DNA of 64,000 nt from Epiperipatus broadwayi (taxonomy: Eukaryota; Onychophora; Udeonychophora; Euonychophora; Peripatidae): assembly GCA_028023455.1 (NCBI GenBank), contig JAQFVV010000056.1, positions 6,039,717-6,103,716 on the forward strand, given 5' to 3'. Below the pieces are notes generated by a model. It did not search any database, had not been told where the DNA came from, and worked only from the letters and a program-made list of their open reading frames with translations. Shown in pieces: positions 1-11,277 of the stretch. The translations under genes and the position numbers were made by a program. Every line of letters begins with the position of its first letter. The stretch's first letter is position 1.

Positions 1-2
1 CA

Positions 3-146
3 TAATTTTCAAATGTGTTTTATTTATTTTCACAACTGTAATGGCATGTAAATGTTAATTAAAATAATTTTCAATAAATATTTTGTCATATAACTAAACG
101 TAATTTTCAAATGTGTTTTATTTACTTTCACAACTGTAATGGCATG
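3..146. repeat. 98-bp-period direct duplication
   Basis: The segment starting TAATTTTCAAATGTG at position 3 recurs at 101 with few changes over about 45 bp, and the shared part ends near the GGCATG motif. It is a simple local duplication in A+T-rich DNA with no coding content. Confidence 0.8.
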
Positions 147-464
147 AAAATAGTTTTCTTATATATATATATAATGAATCTTGGAATGCTCCCCGAAATA
201 ATGTTAGTCACCATGTTTCAGAATCATAAACTGAAGCGTTAATGGTAATCTTATGTAAACTTTTTTAGTAATTGATTGGCATCTTAATACCATATCCACC
301 AAAGATGTGTTAAATTATATATACTATTTAATTAATAAAAGACCATATGAGAAATAATAGCGTGAATGACAATATGTAATTATCTACCACTTAGTAGACC
401 GCTCATTCATGCACATCTTAATGTAAATAATTTGTCATTATATTAAACTATATATTTTTATTAT
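147..464. other. A+T-rich DNA, nothing recognised
   Basis: Only short homopolymer runs and a short TA run near 165 are visible. I see no gene or repeat border. Confidence 0.5.
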
Positions 465-795
465 CTAACTTGTTTGAGTAGTTCAAATTCCTTTTTTCTC
501 TACTTCCACATGTACAACCATGTACATGCCTATTTTAATTAAGTTATAATGCAAATAATATTGAGTCTCATTGTCTTCTCTGCTCTGCTAGTGGGCTGGA
601 TTAGAATAAATTCTCATGTGCCATCATTATATGTTATTCATTAGGTATTTGATCTGGGGCTTGGTAAATGAGTTCAAATTCAGGTTGGTCCCTGACCTAA
701 ATCTTGGGCTTGACTGGATTTGAAGTACATTTTTTGAGTTTCAGCTCGGGTTAGATGGATCAACACATTTTGACCACTATAATATTTGTGATAAT
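465..795 (+). repeat. Dispersed repeat family E, plus copy (SINE-like)
   Basis: This stretch of about 330 bp is the reverse complement of 53726-54058 with many substitutions. Shared blocks include GTCTCATTGT, GTGGGCTGGA, TTCTCATGTGCC, TTTGATCTGGGGCTT and GATGGATCAACA. In this copy the Pol III B-box-like site has decayed to GAGTTCAAATTCAGG; in the other copy it reads GGGTTCGAATCC. Length and internal promoter-like motif suggest a tRNA-derived SINE, but no A-box or poly-A tail could be fixed, so the class is an inference. Confidence 0.7.
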
Positions 796-1115
796 TTTCA
801 AAAATATTTGTTCAATATATATATATATATTAGAAAAATAATGTTATTAGATTCCAATTTTATTCAAAAATATTTATAACTCAAGTAATTTCAATAATGT
901 GCAGCCACAACTTGTAATTGACTGAAAAAGAACTCTTTTACATAGATGACAACAGATTAATTTTGCCATTTTTAAAAAAATTATAATAAATATAAATGTA
1001 AATTTTAAAAAGAATTTTTTTACCTTTAATTAAATAATCTGAACAGTAAGTCACTCAGGTTTTAGAAAGGAAATTAAAATATTCAGTGAAGTAGTTGACT
1101 TTTGTTATCATTTAC
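796..1115. other. A+T-rich DNA, nothing recognised
   Basis: A short TA run near 820 and poly-A/T tracts. No gene or repeat border is seen. Confidence 0.5.
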
Positions 1116-1611
1116 TATCTCATTGAAAGTAGGTTGAAGTAAATAAGGGTTCCCCTCTTTTCTTCCATAGCGTAAGCTTGTGGTTAAAACACTTGTAGAT
1201 GTCCCTACTATCACATTTTATATGCATATTATCGAGGTTATAGCCTCAGTAAATATTATTTACGTAATCAATGTGTGTTTAATAAATTTATAATTACAAC
1301 TTTAAATTACTGTAATAGATTTCTAACTATAAAATCTTTCCATTGACTCATTGTAAATCGAAAAATTTCGTGAGTATTAATGTGTAATAAGAAATGTAGA
1401 TTTAATCAGTGAAGTATTGAATAGCTTCACGCTCGCAGATCTAACCGCTTCAGCTTCACCTATTTAAATAGAAAGTAGGTTGAAGTAAAGAAGGGTTCCC
1501 CTCTTTTCTTCCATAGCGTAAGCTTGTGGTTAAAACACCTGTAGAGGTCCCTACTATCGCATTTTATACGCATATTATCAAGGTTATAGCCTCAGTAAAT
1601 ATTATCTCATT
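1116..1611. mobile_element. Compound insertion, 346-bp unit present about 1.4 times, with flanking direct repeat
   Basis: A 134-bp block at 1125-1258 recurs at 1471-1604 in the same orientation with a few changes, giving a 346-bp period. The whole is bounded by TATCTCATT at 1116-1124 and again at 1603-1611; extending outward gives 11 of 12 matching bases. That is the same arrangement (one full unit, one partial unit, one short target duplication) as the ribozyme-bearing insertions elsewhere in the window. No CUGANGA/GAAA core was found here on either strand, so membership in that group is an inference. The internal GTGAAGTATT and CGCTCGCAG words resemble words in the 339-bp unit at 61.3-62.7 kb. 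Confidence 0.65.
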
Positions 1612-3976
1612 TTTTCAATATTTACAAAGATATTAATTTTTAGAATTATTTGCATTTACAAATTTATATTACTACCAAAGCAAGTTAAATTTATTGAATT
1701 CTGATACTGAATAATAGTTTAATGCTAAAATCAAAAGCTGAAAGCTTATAAAAATAATTAAATCTGATGATGTGCAGGAGAGTTAAACCACATTTATGAA
1801 TGACATTAAGAGATGGAAAAATTGTTGCCCAAGCATCATAACATTTATTAAATTTATGAATTTTTAATAAGTTTTTTTGTTTATTTATTCTTTTGTGTGT
1901 TTTTTTTATTGGATAGCATATAATTGATACAGTACATTTGTGGCTGCACTATATTGACATATTGGAATAAAAATGTTAAAAAGATGGCAAATCATGGCAA
2001 AATGCCATCAATTATAATGCTGTAATATTTGTCTAAATAATTTAAACTGCATTTTTGAATCCATCCAGGTCATGCCATAACATACAAATGAGCAACTGCG
2101 TTAAGATATCCACTTTGATTTTTGAAAAAAAAAAAGCACATTTTTCTTTGAATTTATTATTTTAACTTAATAGTATTATCTCAGATAACTTAAGTGAAGA
2201 TTGATATATTTACTTTATCATTGAAGCAAAACCACAATAAAACTAGGCAATTATTTCCATTAACAGTTAAGATCGAGAAATTATTTTTAACATTAAAAAA
2301 CGATTCTATATTTTACAAAAATTTTGCTTTAATTAAAATATGCAATTTTAAAAAAAAAGGGAAATTTTATTTTAACGACTCAATTATTTTCGTTTTATTT
2401 AAATAAACAAATCCAAACAAATTTTATTTACTGGCATGCTGAGATAGCATTTGTATAACATATTGATTCATCAAGAAAGTCATGGTCTCATTAAAATTAT
2501 TCATGCAACGTAACTGAACATTTGGCAAACTGACAGGTATTAAAGATGAATGAAAAATTATAACAAACACTTGCAAAACAAATGCTTTGTTTTCCTATAT
2601 ACATTTAGTGTCAAAACTTAATAAGAAATTAAATGTTCATTCCACCAATTTTAAGATAATTAAAAAAAAAAGACTGAAAAAGAGGAGATAATAACTTGGC
2701 TCCTCCCAATTCGATGATTATAATAATAAAACAGTTCATAAAATCTAGAAATATTTCAAATTTGCTTTAATTAACTAAATGCTGGCTGATAATAAGGTTT
2801 ATTATGTTTAGGAATAAAAATAATCATAATGGAAAATTAATTCTACAATTAACATAACAATAAAATAGAAATAAAACTATTTAATAAAATCTGAAGCTTG
2901 CAAAAAAAAAAAAAGGAAGAAACAAATCCGTTAACAATGGCAGCAGTTTTTAAAATAATAATATTCTTTATTGCTAATGAAAACAAGATTCCCTCAATAC
3001 TGCAGTGATAAAAAATAAACGCTGAACATTATTAAAATAATAAATCAAATATACTATTTTGCAAATTCATTTGAATCAACACAATAATAATAATTAAGCA
3101 ACCTTGACTATCATCAATAAATGTTGAATAAAAGTTTTTCTAAATTCAAGTTTTTCTAATTTCTAGATTATACTTTCAACATCAATCCAGGAATCCATCT
3201 CATTCTTCATATTTCAGATGTGGCCTCTTGCTAGATCTTTACAATTTTTGAGATCAAGTCCGGGATTTAAATTTTTGCATATTACTTCCATATCACGCTT
3301 TAAATATCAAAAACCTTGTTTGTTCTCTCACCCAGTATTTCACGTTAAATTCTTTGAGTTAATTCTAACATTCTATCTATGTTATTGTAAGAACAGTAGT
3401 TTTTATATTAGCCTTCTATTAAGTATCCAAATGTCAAATCCACAAATAAAAAGTAACAAAAAAATTCATTAAAACTTCTTTTTTCTTCATTTACAAAAAA
3501 TTGTCACTTTTGCTACGTTTACTGAAAGCATTTCATATAAGTTTATTTCAATGCTGAATCTCATCAATCATATTTCTAACAACATTAATAATTTAACTTT
3601 TACTTCAATACAAATATTTTATTTATTAAGATGTAAAGAAAACCTGTTAATAATTTTTATTAGTGATCCAAGGCAGCACAATTGACACTTGTTAATTTAA
3701 TTAAATTGTAGCAATCTGCTATCTATATATTGTTAGGAATACCCCCAACACCCCCTCCCTCCAAACTTCGAACACATAATGAGGTCCAATCATAATTCAT
3801 GAGCCATGATATTTGTGTTACTTATTAATTAATAATATTAGATAATGTTAGGGCATACAAAATGACAAACCAATATACCATAATCTAAATCTTAAAGCCC
3901 AATCTAAATAAACATTAAATAAAAGTTTAAACTAAGATGATCAAACAGACATGAAAACTAAACTGCTTACAACAAC
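1612..3976. other. A+T-rich non-coding DNA
   Basis: Poly-A/T runs throughout. Short open frames at 2194-2406 and 3218-3472 have lysine-, phenylalanine- and asparagine-rich content expected by chance in such DNA. A C-rich patch lies near 3740-3765. No gene is recognised. Confidence 0.5.
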
Positions 3977-4146
3977 TAACATTAAAGATAATAACTGATA
4001 TATAGGCTTATTATATACCTGTATCAATAAATGTAATATATAGGATATATGAGCACAGACTTTCATACGACACACCACTCTCCACTCTATCTCATAACAC
4101 TGATACAATTGAACACATAAATGTAGAAAAGATAAATAAGCACCAA

Positions 4147-4187
4147 CACTCGTATTTCATGCTAAACTAGTAATCATCAGTTGGTCC
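4147..4187 (-). ncRNA. Hammerhead ribozyme motif, family C, copy C1a
   Basis: On the minus strand CTGATGA (4174-4180) is followed by a short hairpin and GAAAT, with CCAA just before the core as the stem I arm. Stem II arms are TACT and AGCA with one mismatch in this copy. The core residues CUGAUGA and GAAA are intact. The base pair normally next to the core is a T-T mismatch, so activity is uncertain. Confidence 0.55.
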
Positions 4188-4643
4188 AGATTATCATCTC
4201 TACATACACATGCAATAAGTGCTCAAGTATATATTAAGATCGCCAATCTCCATACTTTAATGGACAGGATTCAATCCACTCCACACTCCAACTCTTCAAT
4301 CGCCCATCCAATTGAAAATCTGATGATGGATCACTCAAAGACCCTGAGACCGAGATTCTCATCACACCCATGTTGACATAAAGTCAATCTGACCCTCATG
4401 TATAGGACGTAATTCATTTAATACATATACGAGAGATGGGTAAACATCTCTACTATGTAATAACTGACATACAGGCTTATTATATACAGTTGAAGAATTG
4501 GAGTGTGGAGTGGATGGAAGCCTGTCCATTAAAGTATGGAGATTGGCTATCTTAATATATATCTGAGCACTTAGTACATTTGTGTTGGCTATCTTAATAT
4601 ATATCTGAGCACTTAGTACATATGTGTGTAGAGATGATAATCT

Positions 4644-4690
4644 GGACCAACTGATGATTGCTGGTTTAACATGAAATACATATATTAGTG
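4644..4690 (+). ncRNA. Hammerhead ribozyme motif, family C, copy C1b
   Basis: CTGATGA at 4651-4657, stem II arms TGCT/AACA (one mismatch) around a GGTTT loop, then GAAAT at 4673-4677. The 5' arm GGACCAA is conserved, while the 3' arm has drifted to TTAGTG. This is probably a decayed ribozyme. Confidence 0.5.
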
Positions 4691-5090
4691 CTTATTTATC
4701 TTTTCAACATATAGGTGGTCAAGTGTATCAGTGTTATGATATAGAGTGGTGAGTTGTGTGAAAGTCTATGCTCATATAGCCTATATATTACACATATTGA
4801 TACAGGTATATAATAAAAATGTATGTCAGTTATTACATAGTAGAGATGTCTGACCATACCTCATATGAGGGGTCAGATTGACTTTAGGTCAACATGAATG
4901 TGATGAGAATCTCACTTTCAGGATGGCATTTGAACATTCCATCATCAGATTTTCAACTGGATGGATGGTTGAAGAGTTGGAGTGGGGAGTGGATTGAAAC
5001 CTGTCCATTAAAGTATGGAGATTGACTATCTTAATATATATCTGAGCACTTATTGCATATGTGTGTATAGATGATAATCTGGACCAACTG

Positions 5091-5138
5091 ATGATTGCTG
5101 GTTTAGCATGAAATATACATATTGATCATTATTTATCT
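5091..5138 (+). ncRNA. Hammerhead ribozyme motif, family C, copy C1c
   Basis: CTGATGA at 5098-5104, stem II TGCT/AGCA fully paired around the loop GGTTT, then GAAAT, a short A/T stem III (ATA...TAT) and a downstream TTGATC arm partly complementary to the upstream GGACCAA. Core nucleotides are intact. This is the best stem II of the C1 cluster. Confidence 0.6.
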
Positions 5139-5304
5139 TTTCGACATATATGTGTTTAAGTGTATCAGTGTTATGAGATAGAATGGGGAGTGGTGGGTCA
5201 TGTGAAAGTCTGTGCTCATATGCCCTATATATAACATTAAAGATGTTATGATTGCAAACACAAAATAACAATACATATTAAATCGGATGACTAAACACAA
5301 TCAA

Positions 5305-5305
<1 letters not shown>

Positions 5306-5350
<45 letters not shown>
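5306..5350. repeat. (TAA)n microsatellite
   Basis: An uninterrupted TAA trinucleotide run of about 45 bp. Confidence 0.95.
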
Positions 5351-8300
5351 TTTAAAGTAGAGAAAATTCAAATCTTTCTTTTCTTATTATCATTAGTGAA
5401 TTATTTATTTTAATATGTAATAAAGATGATGTCAACAATAAAGCAAAAGAATGTTCAGGAATTCGATTAATTCGATTAATATATATATATATATACAATG
5501 AACTTTATTTTAAGGAGAGAAAAAATCTATTACCTTTAGAAAATTCTACTATTCCATATGCAAAAGAGTTGAATGGAAAATTCTAAGACTAATATCAATC
5601 AATTCTGAGTTGTAATACTTTTATTCTATAAAGGGAGGAGAAATATGCAGATCATAAAATAACTAAATAAGAAATTTGAAAATTAAGGATTGTAAACAAA
5701 ATGTTTGAATTTCTAAAACTACCATTAATTCCCTGCTATACATTTCAAACTTAAATACAAAAGTAAGAAATAAAAGAAACATTGACAGTACTCCAATCAA
5801 AATAAACTATTAAAACGAGTATAAGTAATAATTAAAGTAAACATGCAGTGCTAAGTGCAAGAAGTATGTCATGAAAAGAAGGTCATCATTCACAGAGCTA
5901 TGATTCATCTAGATCAGGATGAAATTATTCCATCATTCCATATATGAACTAATAAGAGCCGATTCATTATAAATCCATCTTAAAACTGTCTATTTCAGAA
6001 TATTAATTTGAAGGCTATTAAAGACAATCTACAGATGCAGATGTTCAAGTACAATTATGAATTCCCATCTACACATATATAAATCACTCTGGATTATTGA
6101 AACAAACAATTCGGACAGTTACTGTACGAACTATAAAGACAAATATAAAGTTGACATCAGCTACATTTATTTGTTTGTATATTTTCTCTACTTTAATATA
6201 GGGCCAAAGAGCTTAAAGTTTATATTAGTGAATAATTTAAAGGAGAAATATTTTCACTCACAATGTTAAATTAACCCAATCAATAAAATTGGGAAAAAAT
6301 AAGATGTTGCCTAATACATACACAAATTAAACCATGATATATGCGCAACACATACACTTTCTTTATTTGTTTATTTCTAAGATTGTGTTAATTGTTTCAC
6401 ACTCACAAGCTTTGAGATGATACTTTGTCGAATTGAAGCTTACACTCTTCTTTTTGCCACAAAATAGGATGTTTATATTTAATCGTATCATATAAATATT
6501 TCAAAATTTGCAAATAAAATGCCTGAACATTATAAACTAAGTAAAATGTCATTTGTATAAAAAAAAATCAGCATTGTTTTGACTTTAGGCATCACTTGTT
6601 ACACTTTTTAAGAACATAATGAGCTTAACATTTCAATTAAACCAGTCACAAATTTGTATTTTTACAAGATCAGCTTGCTTATAATCTGTTTCAAGCATTA
6701 CAATTACTTTCACTGTTGTTTTCTGTAAATGAAAGCAAAATTTTCAATTGTTTGAACTTTTCAACTTTTATAAAAAAATCAACAAATAAGCAAAACACAT
6801 TTTACAAAAGAATGTGCTAAATAGCCTCCTGAAATCACATGATAATGACATTTGGAAGATTGATGCTGAAAGATTCCTGCAAAAAGGATGTATTCGCAGA
6901 AACATATTACTACAACAGGTGTGCAAACAAGAAAACGATTCTGGTTATTTTTGAGTTCCCCCCTCATATATTACTATTTATGTTTAATATTCTAATGATA
7001 TAATGTATTCTACCAGTAGAAATTATATGTAGTCTAGGTAAAAGTACCTCGAATCCAACCATATGCAAGATCAAAGATGAAGAATATTTATGGATTCTAA
7101 CTTGTTTACCGACCCTCTAAATCTAACAACCAATTAACAACATTTTCAAGGCAAGCAATTAATCTTTTCAAACTCAGCCTGCAGCATCAGTGGTGGAACA
7201 TGAGTCTCAGACATCTTTAACATTTAACCTTTTCCTTGAAAAAATTTTTTTTAAATTTTCATTGGCTAAGTGAATTAAAGATTTACAACTTTTAATTGGT
7301 GAATTAACAAACTCAGCTGTAAAAATATATTCATCTTTTAATCTTATATTCAATTTAGTTTCATTTGTAAAAAGTATATTAATAATTTGTCACATTATGA
7401 AAGTGAATGAAACTTTTTCAAAAATAAATTTCTATTTATAATTATAAAAATATATGATAGTGGAAAACCTAAAAGGAAAGTTTCTAGCAAATTAGAAAGT
7501 GTGCTGTGAACATCATTGATTTCTTTCTCAGTTAGTGTAAAAGTAAAGAATTTTTTACTAAAATCTTACTATTATTCTAAAATAATTATACTTTCAGCCT
7601 ATTTTTACCAAAATACATTATAATATGTAAATAAATGCCAGCAAAATACTCTAAAACATACATTTTCATTTTAAAAATCATGTTGGAGTGGTGAAAATTA
7701 TTGACAGGTACTCTTCTTTTGTTTGAAATGAGAACCAACCAATCAGCATCTAGGAAAGCCTGCTTTCTTCTCCCATTGTTGAACCTTCAATGTCAATTTT
7801 ATTGATTTTTTTTACTTGTAAAATAATTCTAGAGAGGGGAGCATCCTACGGTACTTTTTGTAAGCATGAAAAGAAGCATGAAAACACTACCTTAGCTCAA
7901 AAATTTGACCATTTTTGAGCAACTTCAAGTTGTGAAATGTCCTGCCATGGATGTTTCTGAGGAAAGGTTAACACTGTCATTATCATAATTACACATCAAA
8001 GAAGGAATGGTGTGTATTCTTAAGTCATCAGATAGCAGCACAATATTGAGATATAAATGCTAATTTCAAAGTAAAATTAATTAACATGAACCATAGGTAG
8101 GTTAAATTTATATGTATATTTTAATAAAATGCATATTTATAATTCTTTACTATCTCACTATTTAACTTCATTGCTCATTAATAGAAAATTTCAAGTATAT
8201 AACTAACATATGCCTCTCATAAGGTAGTGATATAATTTATATGCCAATTTAAAACAGAAGGGTGTTTAAAGTTCTTTGGTAGATGCCAATTCAAGTATGT

Positions 8301-9440
8301 GCAGGAAGAAAAACAAATATATAACAGAATTAGCTTTTGATTAACTTTCACATAAATAAACTCATTATAAGAAAGAATAACTTGACTATGTTTTTAAGAA
8401 ATGGTCTCAAGGAGAGTGACATGCTTGAATGCAAGCAGATCATGATATTCACAAATAACTATGTTAATGATAATAAAATATAATCTAACTTGACCAAACT
8501 GTAGTCAACCCCTGCCACCATATGCTTGGAGAAAAAAAAATCACATCCAGCATTTGAGAAAACATAAACAACACAAGCTCAACCCACTGCCCAGTTCCAT
8601 TGATGCAAGGAATAGCGCACACTGCTCCAAAAGACTAATGGTTTGCACAATCTGCAAAATCTCAAAATATTTCAGGTGAGAGACCAAGAATCACCAAGGC
8701 TTGCCAAGCTTAGCTTAACTCTAGTCTTCACATTTATATCTTTCATACCCCGAGCTACATTTTAGCCAGTGAATCTTTCATGTGGTATACTTATAAAACA
8801 AAGGTCAAAAGAACAAAACAGATGATCAAGCGAAATGCTGGAGATGCAAAAACGAATACTGGAAAACATTTTAAAATTACTTTGATTAAACTTATACTTA
8901 GCCACATGAGGTTGAATTCATATAGTAATGAATTGACAAAGATCACATCTAAACAAATACACCTCAAATATTATTCGAATATCATTTTGTTTAAAGCAAT
9001 TCATCTCTCTCTCTTCAAAACGTAATCCCACTGGAATTTTAAATTTCATATTACTAAATTCTCTCTTACAACTTAGCATGGAATAATCTTCCACTCCACT
9101 TTTTGTTCTTTTAACATTGAATAAATTAGTTAACAGTTACACACTTGATCTAGCATCTCCCCCCCCCAAAAAAAACTAAACTTTCTGTGCATGAATATAA
9201 TTTTAGAATAAAAACAAAATAAAACAAAATCATTTCATCTTGACAAAAAGGGTACTCTAATTATATAATAATTTAGAGTGAATACATATTTATTTACTGA
9301 CAATCATTGGTTGGGAAATAGGAAAAAAATCATTTTAAGTCATAATATAAAAAGGGGACAAGGCAGGTATAAATCTGTCAAGATGAAACAAATTGACACA
9401 TAAATAAAATTTTGAATCAAATATTAATAAATCTAGATAA
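5351..9440. other. A+T-rich non-coding DNA
   Basis: No recognisable gene. Less A+T-rich patches occur at about 7690-7960 and 8480-8760, with no coding similarity I can name. An open frame at 8780-9025 looks like chance. A C-run plus A-run lies at about 9157-9176. A short TA run at 9440-9453 abuts the repeat that follows. Confidence 0.5.
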
Positions 9441-9449
9441 TATATATAT

Positions 9450-9645
9450 ATATTGTAACAATCCGGAGAAAGGGACTTAACGTAATCTACACTACAGGGG
9501 CGCCATCTAGGCATTTGAGCCTAAAAAAATTTATAAAGTAGGCAGATACGCAAGTCAAAAAAAAAATTTTTTTATTTTTTTTATTTTATATATTTTGTTA
9601 CCGGTCGTTAGCCCATTATCACTAGCTCAGTGGAACAGCGGAGAT
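9450..9645 (+). repeat. Dispersed repeat family D, plus copy, with CTCF-like and A-box-like motifs
   Basis: This matches the reverse complement of 40125-40290. Conserved blocks are GGGCGCCA, AAATTTATA, GTAGGCAGATACG and a GGCTAA.../GGTCGTTAGCCC block. The minus strand carries CTAGATGGCGCC, a good match to the core of the CTCF binding site (AGRKGGCGC). The plus strand has TAGCTCAGTGG at about 9625, which fits the tRNA A-box consensus TRGYNNARNGG. The left edge touches a TA dinucleotide run, as does the outer edge of the other copy. No transposase or reverse transcriptase is present, so this is a non-autonomous repeat of unknown class. Confidence 0.65.
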
Positions 9646-10796
9646 TTATATTTTATAATAAATTCTTATCTAAGAATATATATATAAAAATAAGCCACTG
9701 CGAGTAATTATACACACAAACATTTATTTATGCACATATATAATATTTAAAATTGTTTTAGTATCAGTTTACATTTTAAAATTTAACTTACATTTTTAAC
9801 TTTGATTTTAATTTACATTTTAATTTTTATAAGTTCGCACAGATGGGTTTATAAAAGTTTGTTTTAAAATGTTGAGTATAGATCGGTTACATAGATTACA
9901 TGGTTAAAAACATTTCAAAATAAACATAAACAATCAAAATACAAAGTCATTGATACCGTCAATTGCAGAGGGAATATAAGAAACCCAATGACATTCATCA
10001 TAAGATACTACATTGACACCAATAACTTAAAAGACATCCGAATAAATACATTTTAGATACTCACTGTAAGGTATCATTATTTACCGAATGTCTATATATT
10101 TTGATCAAATATGAAAACCAAAAACATAATTAACTGAAAATGAATCCATGCAACGTCCATACCCAACTTAAATTTAATGCATTTTTATTTAGAGTGTCGA
10201 GTATGAATAGACTACATAGATTTGCATTTGAAAGAAAATATTCTATCCTTATTTAACTTTAGGCCAAAAGTTCACAGTCAAACCAATGTCAATTCATCTG
10301 ATATATTGACGCATTCAATGTAATACGAATACGGCAGCACAAAAGGTTAAAAGAAGAAATTGCCTGTCGTCAGATAGGAATACTACATCTATCAGACAAA
10401 AAGAGCAATAAAAAAAAAACTCCATAGGAAAGGACTGCCGTCATTTTGCTGACTTACGAATCGCATTCCATAGGCCAAAACGGAAGTGTGTGGCGTATAA
10501 AGCGATTCTGCCCATAGCGAATCTCGTACTACATTTACTAATTACACCAATATATCCAATCCATTGACCAATTTAACTACGAAACAAATAACCTAAGATT
10601 ACCCTCCCCTAATATAACTTTACAAATCTATATAGCCATTCACGCCCGACTTAAGTTTAACATTTATATAATATTAAATTAGGGAAAAACAAAAATCATA
10701 AATAAAACTTAGAAGAACCAAAAAAATAAATAAATAAATAAATGGAAATGATTAAAAAAAATACATCAATAAAAAGAATTAATAAGGAATTTAGTT
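9646..10796. other. A+T-rich DNA with one GC-elevated patch
   Basis: At about 10410-10520 base composition becomes balanced (for example GGACTGCCGTCATTTTGC), unlike the surroundings. It looks like an old repeat, but no partner copy was found in the window. A CAGATAGGA word near 10370 resembles the terminal repeat of the element that follows. Confidence 0.4.
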
Positions 10797-11277
10797 TGGT
10801 CAGATAGGATTCTATTTCTATTTTTTTTTTTTGAATACTGGGAAAGTTTATATTTTAAAGTTCTTAGTGTTTTCAAATTAATATTCATTTAAGTTCATAG
10901 TGTGCTTACAGTTTTAGAAATATTCATTAGTTATCCATTGCTTTCCGTTTGGAATCCAGCGTTAAAATCCCTCGATGATCCTGTGGTCCTCAATATAGGA
11001 AAAGCGATGTTTCATTTTCTTTTTCATAACAACTGAAGGAATTGAAAGTGCTTCTTTCAATCCCTTCACCTCCGACTCTCCGACTTAACATATCTCAGTC
11101 TTCTCTTAAATTTTCTTCACTCATTAAAAATTTTATTATCAAACTTTTTTTTTATATGTAACTTTAGGATCCAATGGGCATTACATCATTGATGATGATG
11201 ATCCTTCCGTTGAGATCCGATTTCCCGATCGATTTCTCTCATTTGCTATTAGTTTCTATTGTTTTCCTATCTGACCA
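10797..11277. mobile_element. Short TIR element (MITE-like), copy 1
   Basis: TGGTCAGATAGGA at 10797-10809 is repeated inverted as TCCTATCTGACCA at 11265-11277, enclosing about 480 bp with no coding capacity. Beyond these 13 bp the ends share TTCTAT-type words. The same terminal word bounds 38466-38975, although the interiors differ. The target duplication could not be settled. The family is unassigned. Confidence 0.6.

Larger units (their letters stand above)
3977..5244. mobile_element. Hammerhead-bearing compound insertion C1 (Penelope-like/retrozyme type), inverted plus tandem units
   Basis: A 13-bp direct repeat, TAACATTAAAGAT, lies at 3977-3989 and 5232-5244 and encloses about 1.24 kb. 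Inside are one minus-oriented unit (about 3990-4490) and plus-oriented units (about 4492-4853 and 4854-5231), joined head-to-head near 4490. Shared landmarks in the plus sense are CTGTCCATTAAAGTATGGAG, TATCTTAATATATATCTGAG and GGACCAACTGATGA followed by GAAAT. A 42-bp tandem duplication sits at about 4546-4630. The single outer target duplication shows that the compound inserted as one piece or grew at one site. No protein is encoded. Assignment to PLEs rests on architecture shared with the B insertion at 55.7 kb. Confidence 0.8.

Noticed and set aside
4320-4335. CTGATGATGG resembling a hammerhead core
   Set aside because: No GAAA or pairing arms at the right distance; it is an unrelated part of the family C unit.
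3977-5244. CRISPR array, because of repeated blocks with intervening sequence
   Set aside because: Repeats are long, inverted and diverged, in a eukaryotic setting; spacers and leader are absent.
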